Assembly: GCA_002371825.1 (NCBI GenBank) | Contig: DFHF01000063.1 | Span: 1-62,949, forward strand | Direction: 5' to 3' | From: Ruminococcus flavefaciens | GTDB lineage: Bacteria > Bacillota > Clostridia > Oscillospirales > Ruminococcaceae | Length of the DNA stretch: 62,949 nucleotides | In this document: piece after piece, positions 17,299-25,533 of the stretch | Layout: every line of letters starts with the position of its first letter | How positions within the stretch are numbered: the first letter of the stretch is position 1 | Program-made: the position numbers and the translations under genes | Notes under the pieces: model-generated | Told to the model about the DNA's origin: nothing | What the model saw: only the letters and a program-made list of their open reading frames with translations | Database searches by the model: none

Positions 17299-18210
17299 AT
17301 GGACAGGTTTTTACCGCCGGAAGCTCCGCTCCGGTACAGAGAAGCGGTAATACACGGTACCCCTCGGTTTCCTATGAGAGTGTATGAGAACGATTTTTCA
17401 TGGTACGTCAATAATATCATAGACTGGCACTGGCATCCGGAGCTTGAATTTGCCGCAGTACTATCCGGAAAAGTTATCTGCACCATCGGTGACGAGGTTA
17501 TCGAGGCCGCAGAGGGAGAGGGCTTCTTTATAAATGCAAATACCCTTCATATGGAGAGACCGGCGGACGGAAACTGGCCTCATATGGTCACGGTATGCTT
17601 CAGGCCGGAGTTTATCGGTGACTGCGGCTCAGACCTTATTTATGAGAAGTACATCAGCCCCTTCCTTGACGGAAATGCTCCCCGGGGAATGAAGCTTACC
17701 GGTGAGATACCCTGGCAGGGGAAGATTCTGTCTGCTGTCAGGGAGCTTTTCAGTATGAGCGTCAGCAAGGAGTGGGGACACGAGCTGAAATGCCGGAATA
17801 TAGTCTCGGAGATGTGGTATGGTCTTGCAGTGAATCTCCGTCCGGAGGTATTGGGCGGAGCGGAAACTCAGCCTGGCAGTCCCCAGGAAAAACGGCTGAA
17901 AGACATGATAGAATTCATACATGAGAACTACCGCAGTGAACTGTCAGTTCAGGACATAGCACGTTCAGCCAATATCAGCCTCAGCGAGTGTTTCCGCTGC
18001 TTCCGGGAGCTTATAGGCTCACAGCCTATGGCGTATCTGAATGATTACCGTCTCAGAAAGGCCGCAGAGCTGCTCCTCGGTACAGATATGCAGATAACTG
18101 AGGTGTGTTTTGCCTGCGGATTCAATCACATAAGCTATTTTGGCAAAGTGTTCCGGAAATGCTACGGTGTCACGCCAAGACAATTCCGTCTAAATGAAAA
18201 GATTCAGTGA
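17299..18210 (+). CDS. AraC family transcriptional regulator with cupin sensor
   Basis: This 303-residue regulator has an N-terminal cupin-like ligand domain (WHWHPELEFAAVLSGKVICTIGD, then FINANTLH) and a C-terminal double helix-turn-helix from about residue 200 (ENYRSELSVQDIARSANISLSECFRCFRE, and ITEVCFACGFNHISYFGKVFRKCYGVTP). This is a typical sugar-responsive AraC protein. ATG 17299 follows GGAGAG by 6 bases and is preferred to ATG 17281. It is divergent from the GH31 alpha-xylosidase, so it probably senses a xylose-containing oligosaccharide. Confidence 0.92.
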   Translation: MDRFLPPEAPLRYREAVIHGTPRFPMRVYENDFSWYVNNIIDWHWHPELEFAAVLSGKVICTIGDEVIEAAEGEGFFINANTLHMERPADGNWPHMVTVCFRPEFIGDCGSDLIYEKYISPFLDGNAPRGMKLTGEIPWQGKILSAVRELFSMSVSKEWGHELKCRNIVSEMWYGLAVNLRPEVLGGAETQPGSPQEKRLKDMIEFIHENYRSELSVQDIARSANISLSECFRCFRELIGSQPMAYLNDYRLRKAAELLLGTDMQITEVCFACGFNHISYFGKVFRKCYGVTPRQFRLNEKIQ

Positions 18211-18227
18211 ATATTTATAGTAGAATA

Positions 18228-18256
18228 TTGACAAATGTTTTTAAAGGTTGTATAAT
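18228..18256 (+). promoter_or_regulatory. Promoter for the zinc-ribbon membrane protein
   Basis: TTGACA (18228-18233), 17-base spacer, TATAAT (18251-18256): an exact consensus 41 bases before the start codon. Confidence 0.85.
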
Positions 18257-18296
18257 AAAATTACAACAAATAGATAATAGCTGGGAGGTGCGATTT

Positions 18297-18995
18297 ATGT
18301 TGTGCAAAAAATGTGGTAAAGAGATAGCAGAAGGAACGACAGTCTGTCCGGAGTGCGGTGAAGCGTTGACTGCTGCGGACAAAGCACCTGTTCAGGCGGA
18401 ATACAATCCATTCTCAGGACCGCCTATAGATACGCCGACATCTCAGCTCAATTATGCTGCCCTTAAGCAGCACTATAAACAGGCGACTAAGCGCCCGCCG
18501 AGAAATGTCTTCTTCTGGGCTGCAAAGATCCTGATGACGGCAGCTATGGTCTGCTTCTTCCTGCCTTTTATCACTGGTTCGCTGAATCTTTTCGATATGA
18601 GCGGAGATGAAAAATACAGCGGCTTTGATTTTATGGTGGAGGCTAAGGACTACATAATGAAAGACGACGGCACTGATGTTTCCAATGACGGAGGTATAGC
18701 AGGTGCCTGGGTAACACTTATAGCCCTCTCACTGGGCTTTGTCTTTATGCTTGGGGCTGTGGCGCTAAGAAGGGGATACGGTACACTTGCTCTTGGAACA
18801 CTGGTTATATATGTTATGTTCTTCATAATCGTAAGCATGGTCGGCAATGACGAATCCTTGAATCATACAGTGAAGATAAGACCCGGTGTGGGATTGATAG
18901 TCTGTATGATACTGCTTGTGGTCGTCATAGTACTGTCTGTGGCGGACAGTATGAAAGCAAGGGCTGAGCTGCGGAAAAGGCTCGGTATAGTATGA
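18297..18995 (+). CDS. Zinc-ribbon membrane protein, function unknown
   Basis: This 232-residue protein starts with a short zinc ribbon (CKKCGKEIAEGTTVCPECG, four Cys), then a polar linker and four hydrophobic segments (ILMTAAMVCFFLPFITGS, AWVTLIALSLGFVFMLGAV, TLALGTLVIYVMFFIIV, VGLIVCMILLVVVIVLSV). ATG 18297 follows GGGAGG by 8 bases. Such proteins are common in Firmicutes and have no settled function. The gene has its own promoter and terminator. Confidence 0.85.
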   Translation: MLCKKCGKEIAEGTTVCPECGEALTAADKAPVQAEYNPFSGPPIDTPTSQLNYAALKQHYKQATKRPPRNVFFWAAKILMTAAMVCFFLPFITGSLNLFDMSGDEKYSGFDFMVEAKDYIMKDDGTDVSNDGGIAGAWVTLIALSLGFVFMLGAVALRRGYGTLALGTLVIYVMFFIIVSMVGNDESLNHTVKIRPGVGLIVCMILLVVVIVLSVADSMKARAELRKRLGIV

Positions 18996-18998
18996 TTA

Positions 18999-19027
18999 TT
19001 GACAGGTCTTCCTAAAGAATGTATAAT
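18999..19027 (+). promoter_or_regulatory. Promoter for the sigma factor operon, nested in a terminator
   Basis: TTGACA (18999-19004), 17-base spacer and TATAAT (19022-19027) form an exact consensus that overlaps the left arms of the terminator at 19004-19068. Initiation near 19034 would copy only the right arms, so the new transcript would not form the terminator. Confidence 0.75.
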
Positions 19028-19068
19028 TATTGTATATTATACATTCACAGCGGAAGACCTTTTTTTAT
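19004..19068 (+). terminator. Two-level terminator after the zinc-ribbon gene
   Basis: Outer stem AGGTCTTCC/GGAAGACCT (19004-19012 and 19052-19060) encloses a second perfect stem GAATGTATAAT/ATTATACATTC (19017-19027 and 19036-19046). Seven T residues follow from 19061. Confidence 0.85.
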
Positions 19069-19153
19069 TTTTATAAAATTCATATATTGTTTACAAAAAA
19101 GTCCGCACATTTTGCGGGGCTTATCCGTTATAGTAAGTGAGGGGAGGAAAATC

Positions 19154-19615
19154 GTGTCACTTGACTTAAAAGAAAAATACAACAAGATCTACCGGTACTG
19201 TTATCTCCGTGTGAACGACCGCCCTACGGCGGAGGATATCACACAGGAAGCCTTCCTTCGGTTCATTGAACACCCTCAGTACCGGGATATAGATGAGGAT
19301 ATCCGGATATTGTATACCATAGCCGGCAACCTCTGCAAAGATCATTTCCGCAAACAGACCCATGATGAGCTTCCGGAAGATATTCCGGATGATTCGGCAG
19401 ACGGCGAAAAACTTATCGAGGACATCTCCCTTCATGCCGCCCTCGAAAGTCTCGCCCCCGAAGACAGAGAGCTTGTGCTTCTGCGTTATGTCAATGAAGA
19501 ACCACTTGGAGTCATATCCAAATTGCTGGGTATTTCCAGGTTTTCCATTGACAGAAGGCTGAAACGTATACTTGCTTCTCTGAGAAGTAAGCTTGGAAAG
19601 GAGGATGCGGTATGA
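19154..19615 (+). CDS. ECF-type RNA polymerase sigma factor
   Basis: This 153-residue protein has sigma region 2 at its start (YCYLRVNDRPTAEDITQEAFLRF) and region 4 at its end (LAPEDRELVLLRYVNEEPLGVISKLLGISRFSIDRRLKRIL), with no regions 1 or 3, as in ECF sigma factors. GTG 19154 is chosen because GAGGGGAGG is just upstream; the frame is open further to 19019, inside the terminator. Its stop overlaps the start of the membrane protein at 19,612 (ATGA), the usual sigma/anti-sigma arrangement. Target promoters are unknown; the operon's dockerin protein suggests cell-surface or fibre-related genes. Confidence 0.9.
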   Translation: MSLDLKEKYNKIYRYCYLRVNDRPTAEDITQEAFLRFIEHPQYRDIDEDIRILYTIAGNLCKDHFRKQTHDELPEDIPDDSADGEKLIEDISLHAALESLAPEDRELVLLRYVNEEPLGVISKLLGISRFSIDRRLKRILASLRSKLGKEDAV

Positions 19616-20916
19616 AACATAAGGATAAAGAAGCGCTGAAAAATGCATTCGGCATTCCCGAACCACTTGAAGCTGATACATTCTTTGAAAGACCTGAATT
19701 TGCAGAAGTAAAGGAAAAACGCCGCAGAGCCCTCCTGTTCCACAGGATACCTGCTGCACTCCGCTATGGTACTATAGCTGTTGCCGCTGCTGCGGTGATA
19801 GGTGTCTGGGGAGGCTTCAGGAACTGGGCAAAGGATGACAAGTTCCCGGCTAACGAGATAACTGCTACGGAGGAAACAAATACAGCTGAGTCAGCTACCG
19901 GCTCAGAGGATACAACATCAACAGCTCCGGAGGGAAATGGTAAGGATATCACCGTCACAACTACCAGTGATGGTGAGATCATTGTTACTACTGTAAGCAG
20001 CGATGATAAGGGTAATTCCGTTACTACTGTGCAGACAGAGGCAGCTCCCGGAGTGACCGGCAGGACTACCACAGCTGCGGCAAGGCCCTCGTCAGGAAGA
20101 ACTACAGCTCCCTCAGGCAGAACTACAGCACCTTCTTCTGGACGAACTACCCGCACAACAGCTGTTACTACAGGAACATCTGTTATCCGGACTACTGCAG
20201 CGGTAAAGACAAGTCCGTCTGTGGTGACTACAACGCAGCAAATGGAAGAAGGTCATTCGCAATGGCCGGTTGTGGCAACGACTTCACAAGCTTCTAAGTC
20301 TTCAAGGGACAATACCGTTGAACCTGATGTGGTATATGATGTTCACGGTACTATTGTGGACTGCAGGGAATTCACCGGAAATGCACAGAGTGATCCTGGA
20401 GATAAGGCTACCGATCCTGTATCTCCGATGGATCCGGTATATACCAACACTATGGATCTTGAACGCCTTGTATACAACTCCGACCTGATAGTTTCAGCAA
20501 AGGTGGAAAAGGTCATATATACCTCGGAAAATGGATTTCCTGTAACGCAGTCTGATATCGTCATAGAAAATGTATACAGCGGAGGCATGAACAGCGGAGA
20601 CAAGATATCAGTCCGAAGCAGCGGAGGATATATGCCGGTGAATGAGTACGAACCGGCGGTAAAAGGAGGCTTTTCCTACAAGTATCCCAATGCATTTGTC
20701 TTTGACAACAGAAATGATGCCTTTATGCCAGAGGAAGGCGACAGGTTTGTGTTCTTCCTTGTGGAAGATGAGGGTATCTATAAGCTGAGTTCTGATAACG
20801 GTGACAGCGTATTTCACAGCAGCGGAGGCTATCTTATCAGCGAGTCTTCAAGCCGTGACAGAACGACATTTATGGAATTGGTAAATACGATCGCGCGTAT
20901 AAATGATGAACGATGA
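19612..20916 (+). CDS. Membrane-anchored probable anti-sigma factor with Thr-rich linker
   Basis: This 434-residue protein has a short charged cytoplasmic N-terminus (residues 1-50), one transmembrane helix at about 52-70, an extracellular Thr/Ser/Gly-rich linker from about 85 to 235 with repeats such as SGRTTAPSGRTTAPS, and a folded C-terminal domain from about 255 (LVYNSDLIVSAKVEKVIY ... GDKISVRSSGG). The layout resembles RsgI-type anti-sigma factors of cellulosomal clostridia, where the outer domain senses polysaccharide. No known sugar-binding module is recognised here. The overlap with the sigma gene supports the role; direct sequence evidence for sigma binding is lacking. Confidence 0.7.
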   Translation: MKHKDKEALKNAFGIPEPLEADTFFERPEFAEVKEKRRRALLFHRIPAALRYGTIAVAAAAVIGVWGGFRNWAKDDKFPANEITATEETNTAESATGSEDTTSTAPEGNGKDITVTTTSDGEIIVTTVSSDDKGNSVTTVQTEAAPGVTGRTTTAAARPSSGRTTAPSGRTTAPSSGRTTRTTAVTTGTSVIRTTAAVKTSPSVVTTTQQMEEGHSQWPVVATTSQASKSSRDNTVEPDVVYDVHGTIVDCREFTGNAQSDPGDKATDPVSPMDPVYTNTMDLERLVYNSDLIVSAKVEKVIYTSENGFPVTQSDIVIENVYSGGMNSGDKISVRSSGGYMPVNEYEPAVKGGFSYKYPNAFVFDNRNDAFMPEEGDRFVFFLVEDEGIYKLSSDNGDSVFHSSGGYLISESSSRDRTTFMELVNTIARINDER

Positions 20917-20917
20917 T

Positions 20918-20957
20918 AATGCCGCATAACGATCAATAATGCCTGCTGTGCGGCATT
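20918..20957 (+). promoter_or_regulatory. Intercistronic inverted repeat
   Basis: AATGCCGCA (20918-20926) and TGCGGCATT (20949-20957) can form a 9-base stem between the anti-sigma gene and the dockerin gene. No T-run follows, so it may be a processing or stability element rather than a terminator. Confidence 0.45.
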
Positions 20958-20989
20958 GCACGATATTATTTCATGAGAGGAGAATTAAT

Positions 20990-23530
20990 ATGGGAGTAAT
21001 CAAAAAAACAGCAGCTTTACTTATTGCAGCTGTATCAATGACAGCAGCAGTTCCTTCCGGAACAGTCTTTGCAGAGGAGCAGCCTTCCGCAGCTGTGTCT
21101 GCTTTTAAGGGAACACCTATTGCAGTCGATAAGGATGGCAGTGATATCTCAAACTATGATCTGAATGATTTTGATACAGTATGCGAGTTAAGAAGACGTT
21201 ACGGAGATGTCTTCTTCCTTGGCGATCAGTGCCTTATTATTAACCTTATAAAGGAACCCGCCGGCAGCAGCGATATTGTCGTTGATCCTGATCCCGGAGA
21301 GTATTCCTTCAGCGGAAGTGCTGAGATAACAACAGAGGATATATATTCAACTTATTCCACTGAAGAACACTACGGCGAACTTATGGGCATAGATTATGCT
21401 GCGGTACAGCCGGGCCATGAAGTTTCTCTCAAATGGCACTGTGTTCTTATCGAGGCTAAATCTGCCGGCGATATAAAGGCCAGCTTCAAACAGATTTCCG
21501 GCGGTGATAAAGATACATATCTTGTAGTCAATAAGGATCACAGTATCGCTTATGATACAGATCATCTCGATGATCTCAAGAATTTCGCTTCAGTGCTGCA
21601 ATTGTATAACAATTTCGGAAAATGCATGATATCCGGTGACAATGCACTCCTCATAGAGAGAATGGAGAATTACGACAGCCGTGATGATCTGGGGATCGCA
21701 ACTGTTCCGTTCAGTGTCACAGGCGATTGCACATACGAAAAGAAGGAGGAGTATACCAGCGTTGCGAATCTCTCTACTGAGACTTCGATCGTCAGCGGAG
21801 TAAGTTTCCATGTCTATGATGACAGGCAGGTAAAGTATCATACAATGATCCTTACTGCCAAGAGCAAGGGCTCTGTTTATGTTGACTTTGAATACGGTCA
21901 GTCGGATAAGGTCGATCTTGAAGCTGATGAAGACCTTCAGCTCAGATATACTGACAGAAACCTTCCTGTGACTGATGCTCCTTATGGCTATCAGGATGTT
22001 GTTGATTTCTATGATTATGGTCAGCTTCAGTATATACTGCGCAGCTTTACCGATTTTAAAGACTGCGTATGCGTCACATACGGCGGATATGCGCTGTTCA
22101 TTGGAGAGGAAATGCCTGCTGCCGGCGGCGAGATAAAGCCCAGGGATATTGAATTAGCTGTTTCTGAAAAGGCGAACAATACAGGCAAACTGAAAATACA
22201 GAGGAAGGGTACAGTCAAGCCATACGGATTTGAGGATGAACCAACGTGTATAACATATTTACTTGTTTCAGGCTTGGAACCAGGCGAAGTGACTGTTGAC
22301 TTCCTTAAAGACGGTTATGCTGAAAAAAGCTTTGTTGTAAATGTGGGTGATGATCATTCCATTACCGGCGATAATAGCGGAAAGAGTGCTGATATTGCAG
22401 CAGCTGAACCCGGAGAGCTGATAAAGTATCCGGCAAATGACATTCAGTACAAGGCTATGCTGGCAGCCTATCCATACGGCTTCAAAATAAATGAAGAGGA
22501 GAAAAACATATTCTTCATCAAGCCTGAGGATGAGATAAGCTATGATGAGGATATCGTGGTCAACTGTAATAACCGCTATAATATCGAGCGCAAGGAATAC
22601 GGATTCGTATTCAACCCGAGCATTTTCGGTTCCGAGGAAGATACATATGTTGTATCAGGCCTTCACATGACAAAGGAGAACATTAATGGTTCTATAGAGG
22701 TCATTACTACTGATAATGAATTTTTATGGGTGGAAAGGAACTGCGAATATACCTATCCTGTAAGAAGGGACTATTGTATAAAGCGTTCAAGAAAGGATGG
22801 CATCTCAGTCCGGATGATGGATAATTACAGCGGAAGAAATCAGGAGGATCTTGATAAGATATATTCATTGATTTACAGCGGTTCAGGAGATTTTTCTGGC
22901 CACTATGAAGCCGGCAGTATCGATACTCTGCTTGATAAGAATTATTACCTGCTTGCCCGCACTGAGCTGAAAAAGGATGCTTTCTTCAGCTTTACAGATC
23001 ATCTTGATTCAAACGGAAGCGGCACTTCTGGTTCAAAATATATTCTCAAGTACAATTTTGAACCGAACTTTGCCAACAGACCATCTGTTTCCGGAAATGC
23101 CGAGATATCGGATATGTTTACCGGAGGAAGCCAATGCTATTTTGACGGGGACAGCGGTTATTATGTTACCACTTCAGACATATACAATTATTATGTATTG
23201 ACTCCTACAGGCGACGGACTTGCTGAGAGAAGTTTCAGCGGCAAATTGGGAGCAGAGATACTGACTGTTAACGACGGTTACTTTGATCCGGTAGCGAGGG
23301 GGATCGGAGACATTTTACTGGAAGGAGACTTCAATCTGGACGGTTCCATTGACGTTGCTGATCTTGTTACAGCAAACCGATATATGCTCGGATATACTAA
23401 AAAGCTTACCGATGCACAGAAAATAAGTGCAGATATATGTGGAGACGGTGTTATAAACGGATATGATCTTACACTTCTGAGAGAAACACTGCTCGAAAAA
23501 GTATTGTCTGTCAAGGATATGATAAATTAA
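20990..23530 (+). CDS. Secreted dockerin protein with four internal repeats, function unknown
   Basis: This 846-residue protein has a signal peptide (MGVIKKTAALLIAAVSMTAA, cleavage near AEE at 28-30) and a C-terminal dockerin from about residue 785 (GDFNLDGSIDVADL and DICGDGVINGYDLTLL). In between are about four related blocks of 125-135 residues, near 54-186, 190-322, 334-458 and 480-610. Each starts with an aliphatic segment ending in a short 'ALLI/ALFI' strand, and blocks one and three end in a D-H-S-I motif. No catalytic family is recognised. ATG 20990 follows GAGAGGAG. It follows the sigma/anti-sigma pair with no obvious promoter between them, so it may be in the same operon. Confidence 0.82.
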   Translation: MGVIKKTAALLIAAVSMTAAVPSGTVFAEEQPSAAVSAFKGTPIAVDKDGSDISNYDLNDFDTVCELRRRYGDVFFLGDQCLIINLIKEPAGSSDIVVDPDPGEYSFSGSAEITTEDIYSTYSTEEHYGELMGIDYAAVQPGHEVSLKWHCVLIEAKSAGDIKASFKQISGGDKDTYLVVNKDHSIAYDTDHLDDLKNFASVLQLYNNFGKCMISGDNALLIERMENYDSRDDLGIATVPFSVTGDCTYEKKEEYTSVANLSTETSIVSGVSFHVYDDRQVKYHTMILTAKSKGSVYVDFEYGQSDKVDLEADEDLQLRYTDRNLPVTDAPYGYQDVVDFYDYGQLQYILRSFTDFKDCVCVTYGGYALFIGEEMPAAGGEIKPRDIELAVSEKANNTGKLKIQRKGTVKPYGFEDEPTCITYLLVSGLEPGEVTVDFLKDGYAEKSFVVNVGDDHSITGDNSGKSADIAAAEPGELIKYPANDIQYKAMLAAYPYGFKINEEEKNIFFIKPEDEISYDEDIVVNCNNRYNIERKEYGFVFNPSIFGSEEDTYVVSGLHMTKENINGSIEVITTDNEFLWVERNCEYTYPVRRDYCIKRSRKDGISVRMMDNYSGRNQEDLDKIYSLIYSGSGDFSGHYEAGSIDTLLDKNYYLLARTELKKDAFFSFTDHLDSNGSGTSGSKYILKYNFEPNFANRPSVSGNAEISDMFTGGSQCYFDGDSGYYVTTSDIYNYYVLTPTGDGLAERSFSGKLGAEILTVNDGYFDPVARGIGDILLEGDFNLDGSIDVADLVTANRYMLGYTKKLTDAQKISADICGDGVINGYDLTLLRETLLEKVLSVKDMIN

Positions 23531-23535
23531 TAAAA

Positions 23536-23578
23536 ACTGCCAGGGGAGAATGGAACTCCTCTGGCAGTATTTTTATTT
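23536..23578 (+). terminator. Bidirectional terminator
   Basis: Stem ACTGCCAGGGGAG paired to CTCCTCTGGCAGT (23536-23548 and 23556-23568, one G-T pair) with a T-rich tract on both strands. It serves the dockerin gene (+) and the PAP2 gene (-). Confidence 0.9.
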
Positions 23579-23587
23579 CTATAAGCT

Positions 23588-24253
23588 TCAGGCTGTAACA
23601 AGAGATTTTTCCTCTCTGCTTTCAGGATCGAAGATCTTGGCAAAGAGTGTCTGGAATACAGCAAACATGATAACAGCGCCGGTAACGTCAAGTACGGAGT
23701 GCTGTTTCAGGAACATTGTTGCAAGGATTATTGATGCAGAAAGTATCAGACAGACTGTCCTTACCCAGAAATTCCGTGCTATCCTGCCCTGTGAGCGGAA
23801 TACTGAAAACAGTATCGCAAGGGTATTGAAAACATGGATGCTGGGCATAACATTTGTGGGAGTATCAGTCTTGTAGAGCTGTTCTACCATGTGGCAGAAC
23901 ACATTATCCCTCGGCATTTCTGCCGGCCTGAGAAAGAGTATATTCGGGAACATTGTGGAAACTATCAGGAATACGAACATTCCCGACATAAGTACTCCGC
24001 AGAGCTCCTTGAAGGTCTTTTCATCAGCGAAGAGCTGATATACGGCTCCTGCTGCCACATATCCGAACCAGAGCAGATACGGTATGATGAAGTATTCACA
24101 GAACGGTATCTTGTCATCAAGGAAGGTGTGTATCTCAGTACATCCGGAGAAATCCGCCTTTTCGACTGCACCAAACCATGCCATATAGACGACCATGAAT
24201 ATCAGTATGGGAAGAGCGATAACTAACTTATGCAAAAGAAATTTTTTCTTCAT
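23588..24253 (-). CDS. PAP2 superfamily membrane phosphatase
   Basis: This 221-residue polytopic protein carries the PAP2 signatures LRPAEMPRDN, MPSIHVFNT (motif 2, Ser-x-His) and KQHSVLDV (motif 3). Members dephosphorylate lipid phosphates or transfer phospho-groups in the membrane; six hydrophobic segments fit. ATG 24253 is preferred to ATG 24259 because AGGAG lies 6 bases before it and touches the earlier codon. It is cotranscribed with the GT2 gene upstream, so it may act on a glycolipid or polyprenyl phosphate. Confidence 0.85.
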   Translation of the reverse strand: MKKKFLLHKLVIALPILIFMVVYMAWFGAVEKADFSGCTEIHTFLDDKIPFCEYFIIPYLLWFGYVAAGAVYQLFADEKTFKELCGVLMSGMFVFLIVSTMFPNILFLRPAEMPRDNVFCHMVEQLYKTDTPTNVMPSIHVFNTLAILFSVFRSQGRIARNFWVRTVCLILSASIILATMFLKQHSVLDVTGAVIMFAVFQTLFAKIFDPESREEKSLVTA

Positions 24254-24268
24254 ATGCATCTCCTATCT

Positions 24269-25294
24269 TCAGTTGAACTTCCATATGCTTCTGAAAACGC
24301 CGTAAACTCCGGAGGCTATCTTTCTGCCCCATTTTCCGGGAAGATTGAGTCCGATACCGAGTATGGCGATCCTGAGTTTTCTGTATATGCGTATGTCACG
24401 TTCCTTCATATATGCCCAGAGCTCATTTTTTTTGGCTATATGATCCGGCGTGCCGGAGCGTATGAGCATGATAGAGGAAACTGCGGTGATTATTTCAAGA
24501 TAATTGAGCATATATCTGCTCATTCTCTTGTTTTTTGTGATACGGCTGTAGTTTTCGGAGTAGTACCTGTACATTTCCTTATTGACTCTTATCTGCTGGT
24601 CGATACGGGAGATCATAACGTCCTCACGGACTGACTGATCCTCACGGCCTATGATGTAGTCATAGAAGTCCATGTCAAGGTAGTACATTGTCCTTACAAA
24701 CGGCATTGGCTTGAATACGAAGAGGTTATCCACATAGAATGTGTTCTCCGGAAGCTTAAGTCCGCATTTTTTCAGCAGCTCTGTACGGTAGATAACAGAG
24801 TGCATGAGTATGTAGCTGCCCTTTATGGGGTATCGCATATCCTTCCAGCCAAAGATACGGTTCTTAGGGAGGAATGTGCGGTAGCGCATTGTGGTTTTTT
24901 TATTCTCATCCTTATTGTCGTAGAAGAAATTGCTGATGAGAAGGTCCAGGGCAGGCTTTCTGTCATGATATTTTTTGAGGATACCAAGTATCTTCATATA
25001 AGCAGGCTTTTCAAGTCTGTCATCGCTGTCCACAACCTTGAAGTAAAGCCCGGATGCAGCTGCAAGTCCTGCATTTACGGCTGAGCCGTGTCCGCCGTTG
25101 GACTTATGTATTACACGGATGATATCCGGGTATTTCCTGCGGTATTCCTCTGCGATATCGTAGGTGCTGTCAGAGGAGCCGTCGTCCACAATAATTATCT
25201 CCACATCATCTCCGCCGGGGAGGAGGGAATCGATACATCTTTTCATGTAGTCCTGCGAGTTATAGCAGGGGACTGCAAAGCTGATAATTTTCAT
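24269..25294 (-). CDS. Family 2 glycosyltransferase
   Basis: This 341-residue GT-A enzyme starts ISFAVPCYNSQDYMKRCIDSLL and has IIIVDDGSSDST and the metal-binding DSDDR near residue 95, the marks of GT2. The C-terminal half is basic with no clear transmembrane helix. Acceptor and sugar are not evident. It precedes the PAP2 gene by 15 bases on the same strand and has its own promoter at 25370-25398. Confidence 0.9.
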   Translation of the reverse strand: MKIISFAVPCYNSQDYMKRCIDSLLPGGDDVEIIIVDDGSSDSTYDIAEEYRRKYPDIIRVIHKSNGGHGSAVNAGLAAASGLYFKVVDSDDRLEKPAYMKILGILKKYHDRKPALDLLISNFFYDNKDENKKTTMRYRTFLPKNRIFGWKDMRYPIKGSYILMHSVIYRTELLKKCGLKLPENTFYVDNLFVFKPMPFVRTMYYLDMDFYDYIIGREDQSVREDVMISRIDQQIRVNKEMYRYYSENYSRITKNKRMSRYMLNYLEIITAVSSIMLIRSGTPDHIAKKNELWAYMKERDIRIYRKLRIAILGIGLNLPGKWGRKIASGVYGVFRSIWKFN

Positions 25295-25369
25295 TTGCTA
25301 TCTATCCTTTTGCCGTATGAATGGCAGTTGTCTTTTTGGAGCATCAGGCTCCTGAAAAATCCAGATACT

Positions 25370-25398
25370 ATTATAACACAAATCTGAATGAAGGTCAA
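25370..25398 (-). promoter_or_regulatory. Promoter for the GT2-PAP2 operon
   Basis: Minus strand TTGACC (25393-25398), 17-base spacer, TATAAT (25370-25375). Confidence 0.8.
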
Positions 25399-25472
25399 GT
25401 CAGGGGAAGATGTATTTTTCAGGCTGAATGACCAATTATTGTGAACAGAAAACTGTTGCCTTAAGTTATTTC

Positions 25473-25501
25473 TTGACTTCAATGTTCAATAATGCTATAA
25501 T
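25473..25501 (+). promoter_or_regulatory. Promoter for the M42 peptidase operon
   Basis: TTGACT (25473-25478), 17-base spacer, TATAAT (25496-25501), 32 bases before the first start codon. Confidence 0.8.
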
Positions 25502-25533
25502 TTAAAATAGTGTATATTGAAAGGAACGATCCT

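Noticed and set aside
19019..19153. 45-residue N-terminal extension of the sigma factor
   Set aside because: It would run through the terminator and promoter; a good ribosome site precedes GTG 19154.
19850..20260. Frameshifted or degraded gene in the Thr-rich part of the anti-sigma protein
   Set aside because: The reading frame is intact and Thr/Ser-rich linkers are normal for such surface proteins.
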